DNA from: Reticulitermes speratus
Lineage: Eukaryota > Arthropoda > Insecta > Blattodea > Rhinotermitidae
NCBI GenBank assembly: GCA_021186555.1
Contig: JAJKFL010000039.1
Location: 43,316,597 to 43,380,596 of the forward strand
Direction: 5' to 3'
Length of the DNA: 64,000 nucleotides
A model generated the notes under the pieces. That model had not been told where the DNA came from and did no database searches. It worked only from the letters and a program-made list of their open reading frames with translations. This document shows positions 1 to 10,300 of this stretch, piece after piece (the stretch's first letter is position 1; each line of letters starts with the position of its first letter). The translations under genes were made by a program, and so were the position numbers.

Positions 1-392
1 TCATATACTGATGACTGTAAGAAGAAGTGGGCACCTGTCTCCCTACTTGAAGTTGAAGGCTGGTCTGACAATTTTTTTTTAATCTTTTAAATTTGCTGTA
101 TTTCAAATTTTGTGTATTAGCTGAGACTTTATTAATATTTTTTTGTATTGCGCTATTTCAAGTGCACATGAAATGCGACCACACCATATTTAGAGTGTTT
201 AAAGTGTACATTTGTGTTTTGTAAGTGATGAACCATTGTGTTTTCTGCTCACGGAGTCATAATGCTTCAGGGTGGACTCTTTTCAAACTGCAGCCCTTAC
301 GAAGTGTGACAGCACAGACGTCACAAACAGTTTATGTTTCACTGCTTTTTGTGCACAGAAGAAACCCTGCATTGTTGTACAGGTATATTCTG
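1..392. other. No gene seen upstream of the piggyBac element
   Basis: AT-rich sequence with a 9-T run near 70-78 and one 70-codon frame at 225-437 that runs into the piggyBac terminus and looks accidental. I recognise no promoter, exon or repeat here. Confidence 0.5.
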
Positions 393-409
393 TTAACCCT
401 TAGCTGCCG

Positions 410-474
410 AACGTCCACTATAGTGGTCGCCCTTTAAATGTGGCAAAGCGCCAAACGTCCACTATAGTGGTCGC
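410..474 (+). repeat. Subterminal direct repeats with a dyad core in the piggyBac left end
   Basis: A 21-bp motif, AACGTCCACTATAGTGGTCGC, occurs at 410-430 and again at 454-474, starts 44 bp apart. Each copy contains the perfect 12-bp palindrome CCACTATAGTGG. Repeats just inside the terminal inverted repeat are candidate transposase-binding sites; that role is inferred only from position. Confidence 0.6.
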
Positions 475-1126
475 TAAGAGTGTGTCGAATTTGGAAGCAT
501 TTTTTTCACCCCTATCGCAGGTAATGCTAAAGATTTATACTGGGTTAGGTCTGGTGAATGTCAGGGCTTCTTTGTGGAGTGAGAATTACTCCCCTCCATC
601 CCTCTAACCCCTCCAGAAGGCCGTTTTAGATAACAAATTTCAAGTGCGTAATTCTCTGGTGTGACTAAGAACGTTTCAAAACACAGCATGCTTTTGTTTA
701 TGTCTGGAACTGGAGTGTAGTGTAGCTAGAATTATAAGAGTGGACTATGATACGAGTACTGATTGACGACCTGAAAGGTTGTCAGTGGCGTACTGTAACG
801 CGAAATTTTCAGATGAAATTATTACACAAAAACTGGAAATATCCGCGAAAATCCATGTTTACAGCTACAGGGGGCTCACAGACGTGTCTCTTGTAGTTCT
901 GGGGCACTCTTTAGGCGTTGTGGGGCAGTAATGTGCAACACACAGGCGTCAAATATAATAAAAACATCGTGGGCACCCTTGAATAACAGGATGTTTACCC
1001 AGTATTGACATTGTGGCTTTAGATCTCTTTTGCTCTCACCATACAAGTAGCAATACCTACTTGGGTTTCTGTAGCTGCGCCTGACACAACAGTCATAGTG
1101 AACTAGAGCAGTGTGATAGTTGCTTC

Positions 1127-2796
1127 ATGATGGCTACGAAGAAAATCAGACTGGATAAGCAAGCCATCAGTGATATTCTGGTTGCTGACACGGACTCGGA
1201 ATCAGGTGCTGAGGCTAGTGATGCAGAAGAGGAATTTTTTGAATCAGAGGATGAAGAAGACGAACAATTACAAGCCTCAGCGCAAGAAGACGAGCCACAG
1301 GCTGCAACAAGTGGGGGAGAATTACCAACCTGGGGACCGCCTCAAGGAAGGAACACCAATATCCATCCTTTTGTCGGTCCAGCAACAGGCGTGAAAAAAC
1401 AAGACAGCTCTCCACTGTCTGTGTTGATGCTCTTTTTCACACAAATTTTTCAGCTGCTGGTGGAGCAGACAAACGTATACTACCAGCAACACTTGGACAG
1501 ACAAGCCGGACCTAGCCGCCGACTGCCTGACGTTACGTTGCCGGACATGATGACTTTCATTGCCTTAGCTCTGCAGATGGGACACGACTTGAAAGACACA
1601 CTACATGACTACTGGTCTAGACTTAGACAGTTTCACAGTCCGTTTTAGGGTGAAACCATGACACGAGACAGATTTTTACACATACTGCGTTTTTTGCATT
1701 TTGCAGACAATTCACAGAGACCCGACCAAAGGGGAGGGATATGACCGACTTTAGAAACTGAGGACCGTGTTTGACACACTGAACCAGGCCTACGCTAAAT
1801 TCTATAACCCCTCCGAGCATTTGGCAGTGGACGAGGTAATTGTAAAATTCAAGGGCAGGGTCATTTTCAAGCAGTATATTCCTAAGAAAAGGAAACGTTT
1901 CGGCATCAAAATTTAAACTGTGTGACGAATCGGGTATACATATGACATGAGAGTGTACTTGGGTAAAGACTCACGCTCCGCCACTGATGATATGACTGCA
2001 ACACACGTAACTGTTAGACATTTGACTCGCAGAGTTGAAGGCTTGGGACACAAACTATTTATGGATAATTTTTTTTCATCACCGAGACTTTTTGACGACT
2101 TAGAGAGACGTAAAAAAGTTCATGCGGGACAGTACGACCCAACAGAAAAGACATGCCCCCTGACTTTGGGCCGAAGAAACTGAAAACGAAGAGGGGCGAC
2201 GTAAGGGTGAGGACCAGGGGAAATTTGACAGCGTTAGTTTGGAAGGACAGACGAGACGTTTACATGCTGACTAACATGGACCCGCCACCGGCAGAAGGAA
2301 ATGTTTGTGACGACAACAACCGCCTGTGAAGCCTCACATCGTGGCACGTGACCGGCACATGGGTTACGTCGACAAGTTCTGATCGTATGGCCAATAGCTA
2401 TTCGATGAGTCGACGTAATTTCAAGTGGACCATGAAACTGTTTTTCCACCTTCTGGATCTAACAGTACTCAACAGTTGGATTCTGTTATCTTCATGTGGG
2501 GCTAAATATACCCACCGAGATTTCAGACTTCTCCTGGTGAGGAATTTGATTGAAGAAGCTGGAAGAAGCCAAGATCGACCACCCCCAGTTTGGTTGGAAG
2601 GCCAAGTGCGGCTGCAACAAACGTAATAAGACTCGACGGCCGCCAACACTGGCCAACAAAATCCAACACACTCCGCTGCCGTGTTTGTTCTGCGCGCGGC
2701 GTGAGAAAAGGAACAAAGTACAAGTGCGCGAAATGTAATATCGGCCTGTGCGTGGTGCCTTGTTTCGCGGACTATCATACAAAAGTAAACTTGTAA
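1127..2796 (+). pseudogene. piggyBac transposase (PGBD/DDE_Tnp_1_7 family), inactivated
   Basis: The first frame (1127-1648, 173 codons) has an acidic N-terminus (about residues 24-60) and then the family's PDVTLPDMMTFIALALQMG region. A TAG at 1646-1648 ends it; reading on gives the expected FLHILRFLHFADNSQRPDQ. Further stops and frameshifts follow near 1740, 1915, 2180 and 2375. All three catalytic aspartates of the DDD nuclease are still visible although the frame is broken: LAVDEV (Asp codon 1830-1832), FMDNFF (2064-2066) and GYVD (2371-2373, just before a small deletion). The C-terminal cysteine-rich zinc-binding domain survives at 2590-2796, with CRVC, CAKC and CVVPC-x4-H groups before the TAA. 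Two Met codons open the frame; I took the first. The broken frame rules out autonomous activity. Confidence 0.85.
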
Positions 2797-2950
2797 AACA
2801 CCCAATTTTCTATTGTGATATAATAGTGATCCAAGGTGCTACGAATCGTCTGCAGCAGCCAGAATTGTGTGAGTAATAAAATTTTTACACTCAATTTTAT
2901 AAATTGCATGCAATCCACAGGCCTAAATTTATTATAAAAATACGTGAACA
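2797..2950. other. piggyBac 3' untranslated region outside the amplified unit
   Basis: AT-rich sequence between the transposase stop and the point where similarity to later units begins (2951). It occurs once in the window, so it marks the native left boundary of the amplification. Confidence 0.6.
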
Positions 2951-3130
2951 TTTTTCCCCCAATTAATCAATTCATAATCACATTGTGAAATTTTATTTCC
3001 TGAAATTTGAAGGAAAAGTGTATGAGATATGATTTTTTTTCTAAGAGTAAGCGTTAAGAATTGAATTCCAAATTTAAAAACCTCGGCAGGCTGCCATTGC
3101 ACGGGAGGATTTAAATCCGGCGTTAAAGGG

Positions 3131-3815
3131 TTGTTAATCTGGCAGGCACAGGACCAAATAGGTACCGGATTATTGGATAATTATCAGGCGATACTTGTAC
3201 TGACCTAAATTGTTACAGGTAATGTTTGTTACTGCTCCAGTACTTGGGGCTGCTCAACTAATCAGACAGTATTAGATTTGGATATGTCCTTCTGCTGTGT
3301 CGGCGTCATGAACGATAGTAATTGGTGCTTCTGTTTGTACTGTAGATAGTTGACGGTCCGGTGTATGAAGCCATAACCTGTCTTTGATTTTTGCCACTTT
3401 CAAGCCTGCTAGTTATTTGAAGCTTCTGTGGGATTGTTAAACTACATGCATCCTGTTGCCAGCAGTACGTTGTTTATAGACATCTTTGGATCTTTTGAAG
3501 CAATTAGTATAGCGGAAGCAAAGAGTAACGCATGCTGCATATAACACAACGGAAGTAGAACTAATGTTGATGCTGCAGATTGCACCAAGCAAGTGGTGTG
3601 ATCTGCTAGTTGCTTGTGATGTCACTGGAGTGTGGGCAATACCAACTCTTGAAAGCTTGTACAGAAGTTTGTGCTAGTGACATAACACAGAGATAACCAA
3701 AGTTTAAAGTTACTGAATCAGTATGCATACCGGAAATTACGGTTGGCAAACCTTTTGGTCTTAGGACTGGATTATGAGGATTTCTGGATTATCATATGTC
3801 AGATTAAAGAAATGT
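3131..3815. other. Unassigned ~685 bp of the unit (reference copy, unit 1)
   Basis: Lies between the piggyBac terminus and the first LINE fragment and is repeated in every unit. I see no coding frame worth calling; the short frames at 3437-3625 (minus) and 3743-3940 (plus) have no recognisable motif. It is probably the original sequence into which the piggyBac inserted. Confidence 0.4.
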
Positions 3816-4196
3816 TGCTGTACTGTAACTTGCGTAGTAATGTCATGATTCACACAATCGAATGCTTTGGCAAGATCACAGAACAACTCACTGAAATTCC
3901 ATTCTTGAGATCACAGGATTTCATCTGTGAAGCTGTGTAAGGCTTTGTTGATGAACCTTTTCTAAACTAAAATTTTTCTCCTTGCAGGGTACTCTTTGAG
4001 TTAAAAAAATTCATATACTGTTTTGTTGGATATTTTGGAGAAATCTGTCGTTGGTGAAACTTGCTTGTAATTGGAAACACAACAGTTATCAACCTTTTTA
4101 AAGACAGGTTTAACTTGAATATTTAAGTCGATCTGGGAAAGTTTCTTCCATAATTGAGTGATTGCAAATATATCTCAGAGGAATACTGATGAAGTC
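3816..4196 (-). pseudogene. LINE reverse-transcriptase fragment, finger/palm region (fragment B, unit 1)
   Basis: On the minus strand, allowing frameshifts, this reads SIMEETFPDRLKYS, then a VKPVFKKG-like stretch and NCCVSNY, then FCDLAKAFDCVNHDI near 3860. That is the order found in jockey/CR1-type reverse transcriptases (the palm motif F-x-D-x-x-K-A-F-D-x-V-x-H contains the first catalytic Asp). Stops and frameshifts are frequent and both ends are truncated. The same block recurs in every unit. Its high-coordinate end coincides with the tail of another LINE, so it looks interrupted by a later insertion. Confidence 0.65.
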
Positions 4197-4791
4197 TGTA
4201 ATTGAATTGGAATATTATTTACGTTCCATAAATCCGTAATACAGGTGATAACTTTGGATATAGAACAGGTGTAGAAACTCTTATATAGAGCTGATACTGT
4301 GCAATATACGAGTAATTATCTAGAAACTGAAAGAGTTTAGTTTAGCAATCCGTACTTACATGAAAGTATTCATCTATATTGTGAAGGAGTGAGCATGTAA
4401 GTAATTCTTTAGTGCTGAGTTTAATTGTTTAGTGAAATTACTTAAATTTTTGATGCTCTGTGGGAGATTGTTGAACACTTATGCCAAATGGGTAAACTCC
4501 TTTTTGATATATTGATAAATTTGATGAAGGATGGTGGAAGTTATATTTTTGTCTAGTATTTATGTTACGGACATCAGAATTTACTTTGAATTTATCCCTG
4601 TTGTTAATTACAAATAGAAGAAGTGATAGTATATATTGCGATGCAAGAGGTAGAATATTTAAATTCTTAAATAAATCTCTACATGAGCCTCTGCTTCTGC
4701 ATACTGCAATAATTCTGATTATTTTATTTTGTACTTTGAAAATATTTGTACTGAGAAGAGTTTCCCCAAAATATTGTCCCATAGGAAACAA
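4197..4791 (-). pseudogene. LINE 3' half: RT C-terminus, 3' UTR and (AATTC)n tail (fragment A, unit 1)
   Basis: The minus-strand frame 4438-4791 reads TNIFKVQNKIIRIIAVCRSR and later SQYILSLLLFVINNRD and SSNLSIYQKGVYPFGI, the thumb and C-terminal part typical of insect jockey/CR1-like LINEs. A ~220-bp untranslated stretch follows and ends in a (TTCAA)-type tail near 4197-4225. The tail length varies between units: short in unit 1, longer in unit 8 near 34921-34944. The tail abuts fragment B's RT, which implies nested insertion. Its upstream end (4791) is adjacent to an oppositely oriented endonuclease fragment. Confidence 0.7.
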
Positions 4792-4799
4792 CCAGTGAC

Positions 4800-5280
4800 A
4801 AAAAATGATGATTTTTTTATGGCCAACAGGTCTGTCAAAAAGTGTGTATTAGTACCAACAGTTAGTGATGAGAAGGCATGCAGTCTTACAAACAATACCA
4901 CAAATCCTTCAAAAGAAAAGAAAGAGGAAACTAGTAGTAGTTTAAAATCTGTAAACAGTAAAGTGCTATAGGTGTACCACCAGAACATACAAGGATTGAG
5001 AAACAAAACCAATGAACTGTTATGCTCCTTGCATCCAGTGTTACCACACACACTGTTCCTTACAGAACATCATATGACATGACACAACTGGAAATAGATC
5101 ATATTCACATAGAAAGCTTTAAATTAGGTGCTAAATGTTGTAGGAAGACTAGAAAAAGGAGTGAGTATTCTTGTGCACAAAACTTTAATATTTGCTAACA
5201 TCAATTTGGATGATTACTGTAAAGATCAAGATATGGAAGCCTGTGCTTTGCAAGAAATAACCTCCTTGAATTCCTGCAAG
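4800..5280 (+). pseudogene. LINE ORF2 start with endonuclease N-terminus, inverted relative to fragment A (unit 1)
   Basis: The plus frame begins inside 4729-4971 and, past a TAG at 4969-4971, continues VYHQNIQGLRNKTNELL, LFLTEHHM and GVSILVHKTL. This is the opening of the apurinic-like (EEP) endonuclease of jockey/CR1-type LINEs (the N-Q/I-R-G and TEH motifs). Several stops remain. A 5' endonuclease piece lying head-to-head with the same family's 3' RT piece is the arrangement made by twin-primed reverse transcription, with the middle of the element lost. Confidence 0.65.
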
Positions 5281-5283
5281 ATG

Positions 5284-5545
5284 TCATCTGAGTTGCTGAA
5301 CTAAGGGGCTTCCCACACCAACTAACTTTGAGTCATGACTCTTGGTTAGGTCTCTGATGTGTTCGGCAAATAAAGGAACTCGCAAATCCTCGTTAATTTG
5401 CACGTTACTGCTGTACCGAGGTGCACCAGTAGCAATGCGAAGGCACTTGCATTGAAGAACCTGCAGCTTCCTGACGTGGCTGCAGGAGGCGGACCTCTGG
5501 ATGGGCGCACACAGTCCATCGTGGGCTGTATGAGCTGTATGTAGT
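5284..5545 (-). pseudogene. Jockey-type RT C-terminal fragment, minus copy (unit 1)
   Basis: Reads RSASCSHVRKLQVLQCKCLR, then IATGAPRYSSNVQINEDLRV, FFAEHI-like and DSKLVGVGSPLVQQLR. This is the very common insect jockey ORF2 C-terminus, cut at both ends. A second, longer copy of the same region lies on the plus strand at ~6725-7262, so the two form an inverted repeat bracketing the acidic exon-like frames. Confidence 0.75.
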
Positions 5546-5682
5546 TGGAATGATGAATTACATCTTAACAAATGCGAAATAAAATGCAAAGGTTATATTT
5601 AGATGAGGATTTTGTCCTACATTCTGGTGATGAGAAATGAGCTCATATTTACTTGTCTCTGCATTTACAACAAGCTTCCCTA

Positions 5683-5922
5683 CTAGATAAATGTGTCTAA
5701 TAATGGACACACAGCCATATAACTCACCGCATCTTGTTCAGCCTTTATTAAAGGAAATGATATAGGCTCAGGAATCTCCTCCTCTTGTATATCTATATCT
5801 GTGCCGTCTTCAACTCTTATACTGATGACGTCATGTGCATCATCAGGTGATGTTACGCTTGTCTCATTACACGAACCTGGTAGAACTTCCAGTGACACTG
5901 TGGAGCTCTGTACCACCACCAC
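5683..5922 (-). other. Acidic exon-like frame 2 (unit 1)
   Basis: The 79-codon minus-strand frame reads LPGSCNETSVTSPDDAHDVI, then ISIRVEDGTDIDIQEEEIPE and PISFPLIKAEQDAVSYM. After the codons for EQDA comes GCG|GTGAGT, a good 5' splice-site match, so the frame may be an exon ending there. IKAE fits the psi-K-x-E SUMOylation consensus. The frame is present in all eight units (lengthened to 84 codons in units 5-8) and in the inverted arm at 44003-44242. Similar acidic segments precede C2H2 zinc-finger genes in some polyneopteran insects; that is memory, not a search result. Function unknown; it may be an untranslated repeat fragment. Confidence 0.4.
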
Positions 5923-6322
5923 ACCCTTCCTTATCAGTTCATCAGTTCCTCAGTCATGACGAGGAATACACATGCCTCATAACTGCTAGACTTCGAAAGC
6001 TCTGACACGGGTCTGAAGCCGAGCCTTGTACTTGTCAAGCCAGGCTGGTCTTACTTCCCTTTCTAAAGCGAATGCTTAGGGGACTCTGCATGTGTTTACT
6101 TGTGGGCTGGTGTTTTAACCAAGATGGATCGTAAGTTGAGGGCCGTTAGCTTAAAGAGGTTATGATATTCCAAATCAGTACATTTACTTCAGTTAGTGAG
6201 GAGATAAAATCTGTAACAAACACAGTTAAAGGAATGAATCCCGGAAGGTAAGAGCAAAATGACTTACATGAAGCCTCACGTAATCACGCAGCCCACTGTG
6301 AAGATTACTGTCTTCTGAAATC

Positions 6323-6793
6323 TTATGTCATAGTCTCAGGTTCCGTGTTTATTGTTCGAACTAGTATTGGCTCTGGATGCTCTTCTACCTTTATACCAGT
6401 TGCTTCTTCAACATTTGTACCTACGATCTCATTTCCATCATCAGATGATGTCAGGCATGTCTCAGTACATGAAACTGGGTCACTTGTCAGTGAATATACA
6501 CAGTTCGCAGCTTCAGTCATTGTAAGTCGAGATGATGATGGCTCTGTACCATCTACATCTGTGATCCCTTCAAGTTCTACACCAACAACCTGATTTGTAG
6601 CATCAGATGACCTCAGACATAACTCAGCACCTGAAGGAGGTTCACTTTGCAGCACAGCCATACAGTTAGCACTCACCAGCCTTTCTCTCAGAGCAGGAAA
6701 TCTCTCTTCAAGCCTGCTGGGTCTCCTACACAAAACAAGCGGTTTCTCCATCAGGATCAGAGTTCTGCTGCATAAGCAGCTCATACAGCCCAC
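6323..6793 (-). other. Acidic exon-like frame 1 (unit 1), fused to antisense jockey sequence
   Basis: A 156-codon minus-strand frame. The first ~24 codons are antisense jockey sequence; from EERFPALRERLV onward it is distinct, with SCTETCLTSSDDGNEIVGTN and then VEEATGIKVEEHPEPILVRT near the end. It resembles frame 2 in order and content (S-C-N/T-E-T, TS-x-DD, VE-x-x-TD/G, EEPEPI), so the two look like a duplicated exon. Unlike frame 2 it lacks a GT donor after EPE and stops at TATGACATAA. Units 1, 2 and 4 read YSLTSDP; units 3 and 5-8 and the inverted arm read an R in place of T. Unit 8 is frameshifted. Confidence 0.4.
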
Positions 6794-7330
6794 GATGGAC
6801 TATGCGTGCCCCATCTAGAGGTCCGCCTTCTGCAGCCACGTCAGGAAGCTGCAGGTTCTTCAATGCAAGTGTCTGTTCATTGCTACTGGTGCACCTCGGT
6901 ACATCAGTAACGTGCAAATTCACGACGATTTGCGAGTTTCTTTCTTTGCTGAACACCTCGGAGCCGTAACCGAGAGTTATGACTCAAAGTTATCTGGTGT
7001 GGGGAACCCCCTTAGTTCAGCAACTCTGCAGATCTTTACGCTGACTGAGGGCTGACCCCCGTCGCCTAGCGTGCGAGCTACGGGGACAAGTCAGCAGAAA
7101 TGTCGAGGCCGCCCGCAAAACGGTGGCCAAGACGACAACGTATCGTGCCTAGCACTGCTTACCTAGGCACTATTCGACTACCTGACTGAGGTTTTCCGTG
7201 ATTTTTCCTCAGTTCTAAGGTGAATGTAAGGTGTAATAAAAAGTTGGGGCATGGCCCGCCTCTAAACCCCCCCCACCCCGGTAACGGTGGTTTCATACGT
7301 GTACTATGTTATAGACGATCGAATATAATC
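6725..7330 (+). mobile_element. Jockey-type LINE 3' end with poly-C and 18-bp tail motif (unit 1)
   Basis: The plus strand reads SIRIRVLLHKQLIQPTMDYA, CPI, then HVRKLQVLQCKC, ATGAPRYISNVQIHDDLRV and later SQQKCRGRP and LTEVFRDFSSVLR, the jockey ORF2 end and 3' UTR, with several stops. TAATAAAAAGTTGGGGCATG near 7234 leads into poly-C (7267-7279), GGTAACGGTGGTTT, then ACGTGTACTATGTTATAG (one 18-bp motif) and GACGATCGAATATAAT. The same order, on the other strand with many copies of the 18-mer, appears at 41815-42660, so the 18-mer belongs to the LINE tail or its original target. Confidence 0.75.
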
Positions 7331-10300
7331 TTTTTCCCCCAATTAATCAATTCATAAACACATTGTGAAATTTTATTTCCTGAAATTTGAAGGAAAAGTA
7401 TATGAGATATGATTTTTTTTCTAAGAGTAAGCTTTAAGAATTGAATTCCAAATTTAAAAACCTCGGCAGGCTGCCGTTGCACGGGAGGATTTAAATCCGG
7501 CGTTAAAGGGTTGTTAATCTGGCAGGCACAGGACCAAATAGGTACCGGATTATTGGATAATTATCAGGCGATACTTGTACTGACCTAAATTGTTACAGGT
7601 AATGTTTGTTACTGCTCCAGTACTTGGGGCTGCTCAACTAATCAGACAGTATTAGATTTGGATATGTCCTTCTGCTGTGTCGGCGTCATGAACGATAGTA
7701 ATTGGTGCTTCTGTTTGTACTGTAGATAGTTGACGGTCCGGTGTATGAAGCCATAACCTGTCTTTGATTTTTGCCACTTTCAAGCCTGCTAGTTATTTGA
7801 AGCTTCTGTGGGATTGTTAAACTACATGCATCCTGTTGCCAGCAGTACGTTGTTTATAGACATCTTTGGATCTTTTGAAGCAATTAGTATAGCGCAAGCA
7901 AAGAGTAACGCATGCTGCATATAACACAACGGAAGTAGAACTAATGTTGATGCTGCAGATTACACCAAGCGAGTGGTGTGATCTGCTAGTTGCTTGTGAT
8001 GTCACTGGAGTGTGGGCAATACCAACTCTTGAAAGCTTGTACAGAAGTTTGTGCTAGTGACATAACACAGAGATAACCAAAGTTTAAAGTTACTGAATCA
8101 GTATGCATACCGGAAATTACGGTTGGCAAACCTTTTGGTCTTAGGACTGGATTATGAGGATTTCTGGATTATCATATGTCAGATTAAAGAAATGTTGCTG
8201 TACTATAACTTGCGTAGTAATGTCATGATTCACACAATCGAATGCTTTGGCAAGATCACAGAACAACTCACTGAAATTCCATTCTTGAGAGCACAGGATT
8301 TCGTCTGTGAAGCTGTGTAAGGCTTTGTTGATGAACCTTTTCTAAACTAAAATTTTTCTCCTTGCAGGGTACTCTTTGAGTTAAAAAAATTCATATACTG
8401 TTTTGTTGGATATTTTGGAGAAATCTGTCGTTGGTGAAACTTGCTTGTAATTGGAAACACAACAGTTATCAACCTTTTTAAAGACAGGTTTAACTTGAAT
8501 ATTTAAGTCGATCTGGGAAAGTTTCTTCCATAATTGAGTGATTGCAAATATATCTCAGAGGAATACTGATGAAGTCTGTAATTGAATTGAATTGAATAAA
8601 TTTTTCGTTCCATAAATCCGAATACAGGTGATAACTTTGGATATAGAACAGGTGTAAAAACTCTTATCATAGAGCTGATACTGTGCAATATACGAGTAAT
8701 TATCTAGAAACTGAATACAGTTTAGTTTAGCATTCCCTACTTACATGAAAGTATTCATCTATATTGTAGAAGGAGTGAGCATGTAAGTAATTCTTTAGTG
8801 CTGAGTTTAATTGTTTAGTGAAATTACTTAAATTTTTGATGCTCTGTTAGAGATTGTTGAACACTTATGCCAAATGGGTAAACTCCTTTTTGATATATTG
8901 ATAAATTTGATGAAGGATGGTGGAAGTTATATTTTTGTCTAGTATTTATGTTACGGACATCAGAATTTACTTTGAAATTATCCCTGTTGTTAATTACAAA
9001 TAGAAGAAGTGATAGTATATATTGCGATGCAAGAGGTAGAATATTTAAATTCTTAAATAAATCTCTACATGAGCCTCTGCTTCTGCATACTGCAATAATT
9101 CTGATTATTTTATTTTGTACTTTGAAAATATTTGTACTGAGAAGAGTTTCCCCAAAATATTGTCCCATAGGAAACAACCAGTGACAAAAAATGATGATTT
9201 TTTTATGGCCAACAGGTCTGTCAAAAAGTGTGTATTAGTACCAACAGTTAGTGATGAGAAGGCATGCAGTCTTACAAACAATACCACAAATCCTTCAAAA
9301 GAAAAGAAAGAGGAAACTAGTAGTAGTTTAAAATCTGTAAACAGTAAAGTGCTATAGGTGTACCACCAGAACATACAAGGATTGAGAAACAAAACCAATG
9401 AACTGTTATGCTCCTTGCATCCAGTGTTACCACACACACTGTGCCTTACAGAACATCATATGACATGACACAACTGGAAATAGATCATATTCACATAGAA
9501 AGCTTTAAATTAGGTGCTAAATATTGTAGGAAGACTAGAAAAAGGAGTGAGTATTCTTGTGCACAAAACTTTAAAATTTGCTAACATCAATTTGGATGAT
9601 TACTGTAAAGATCAAGATATGGAAGCCTGTGCTTTGCAAGAAATAACCTCCTTGAATTCCTGCAAGATGTCATCTGAGTTGCTGAACTAAGGGGCTTCCC
9701 ACACCAACTAACTTTGAGTCATGACTCTTGGTTAGGTCTCTGATGTGTTCGGCAAATAAAGGAACTCGCAAATCCTCGTTAATTTGCACGTTACTGCTGT
9801 ACCGAGGTGCACCAGTAGCAATGCGAAGGCACTTGCATTGAAGAACCTGCAGCTTCCTGACGTGGCTGCAGGAGGCGGACCTCTGGATGGGGCGCACACA
9901 GTCCATCGTGGGCTGTATGAGCTGTATGTGGTTGGAATGATGAATTACATCTTAACAAATGCGAAATAAAATGCAAAGGTTATATTTAGATGAGGATTTT
10001 GTCCTACATTCTGGTGATGAGAAATGAGCTCATATTTACTTGTCTCTGCATTTACAACAAGCTTCCCTACTAGATAAATGTGTCTAATAATGGACACACA
10101 GCCATATAACTCACCGCATCTTGTTCAGCCTTTATTAAAGGAAATGATATAGGCTCAGGAATCTCCTCCTCTTGTATATCTATATCTGTGCCGTCTTCAA
10201 CTCTTATACTGATGACGTCATGTGCATCATCAGGTGATGTTACGCTTGTCTCATTACACGAACCTGGTAGAACTTCCAGTGACACTGTGGAGCTCTGTAC

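Larger units (their letters stand above)
393..3130 (+). mobile_element. piggyBac-type DNA transposon, decayed
   Basis: The left end is a TTAA target (393-396) followed by CCCTTAGCTGCCG at 397. The right end near 3130, read on the minus strand, begins CCCTTTAACGCCGG, so the two termini match at about 10 of 15 positions. piggyBac elements insert at TTAA and usually start with CC(C/T)T, which fits. At the right end the expected TTAA is displaced: GGG is followed by TTGTTAA (TTAA at 3134-3137), so the exact end is uncertain by a few bases. Inside lie a broken transposase (1127-2796) and AT-rich ends. The last ~180 bp (2951-3130) also begins all eight units of the downstream array, so the element predates the amplification. 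Confidence 0.8.
2951..7330 (+). repeat. Macrosatellite unit 1 of 8 (4380 bp)
   Basis: The first copy, joined to the native piggyBac sequence at its left. Blocks in order: piggyBac 3' end 2951-3130; unassigned 3131-3815; minus-strand RT fragment 3816-4196; minus-strand LINE 3' half ~4197-4791; plus-strand endonuclease fragment ~4800-5280; minus-strand jockey C-terminus 5284-5545; acidic exon-like frames on the minus strand (5683-5922 and 6323-6793); plus-strand jockey 3' end ~6725-7262; poly-C (8 C, A, 4 C) at 7267-7279; tail to 7330. Unit 1 differs from the middle units at several sites, for example the LINE tail (ATTATTTACGTTCC). Confidence 0.95.

Noticed and set aside
3743..3940. 65-codon plus-strand frame repeated in most units
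   Set aside because: It is antisense to the RT palm fragment (FCDLAKAFDCVNHDI) and its repetition only reflects the macrosatellite.
4562..4798. 78-codon plus-strand frame repeated in most units
   Set aside because: Antisense shadow of the RT C-terminal frame 4438-4791.
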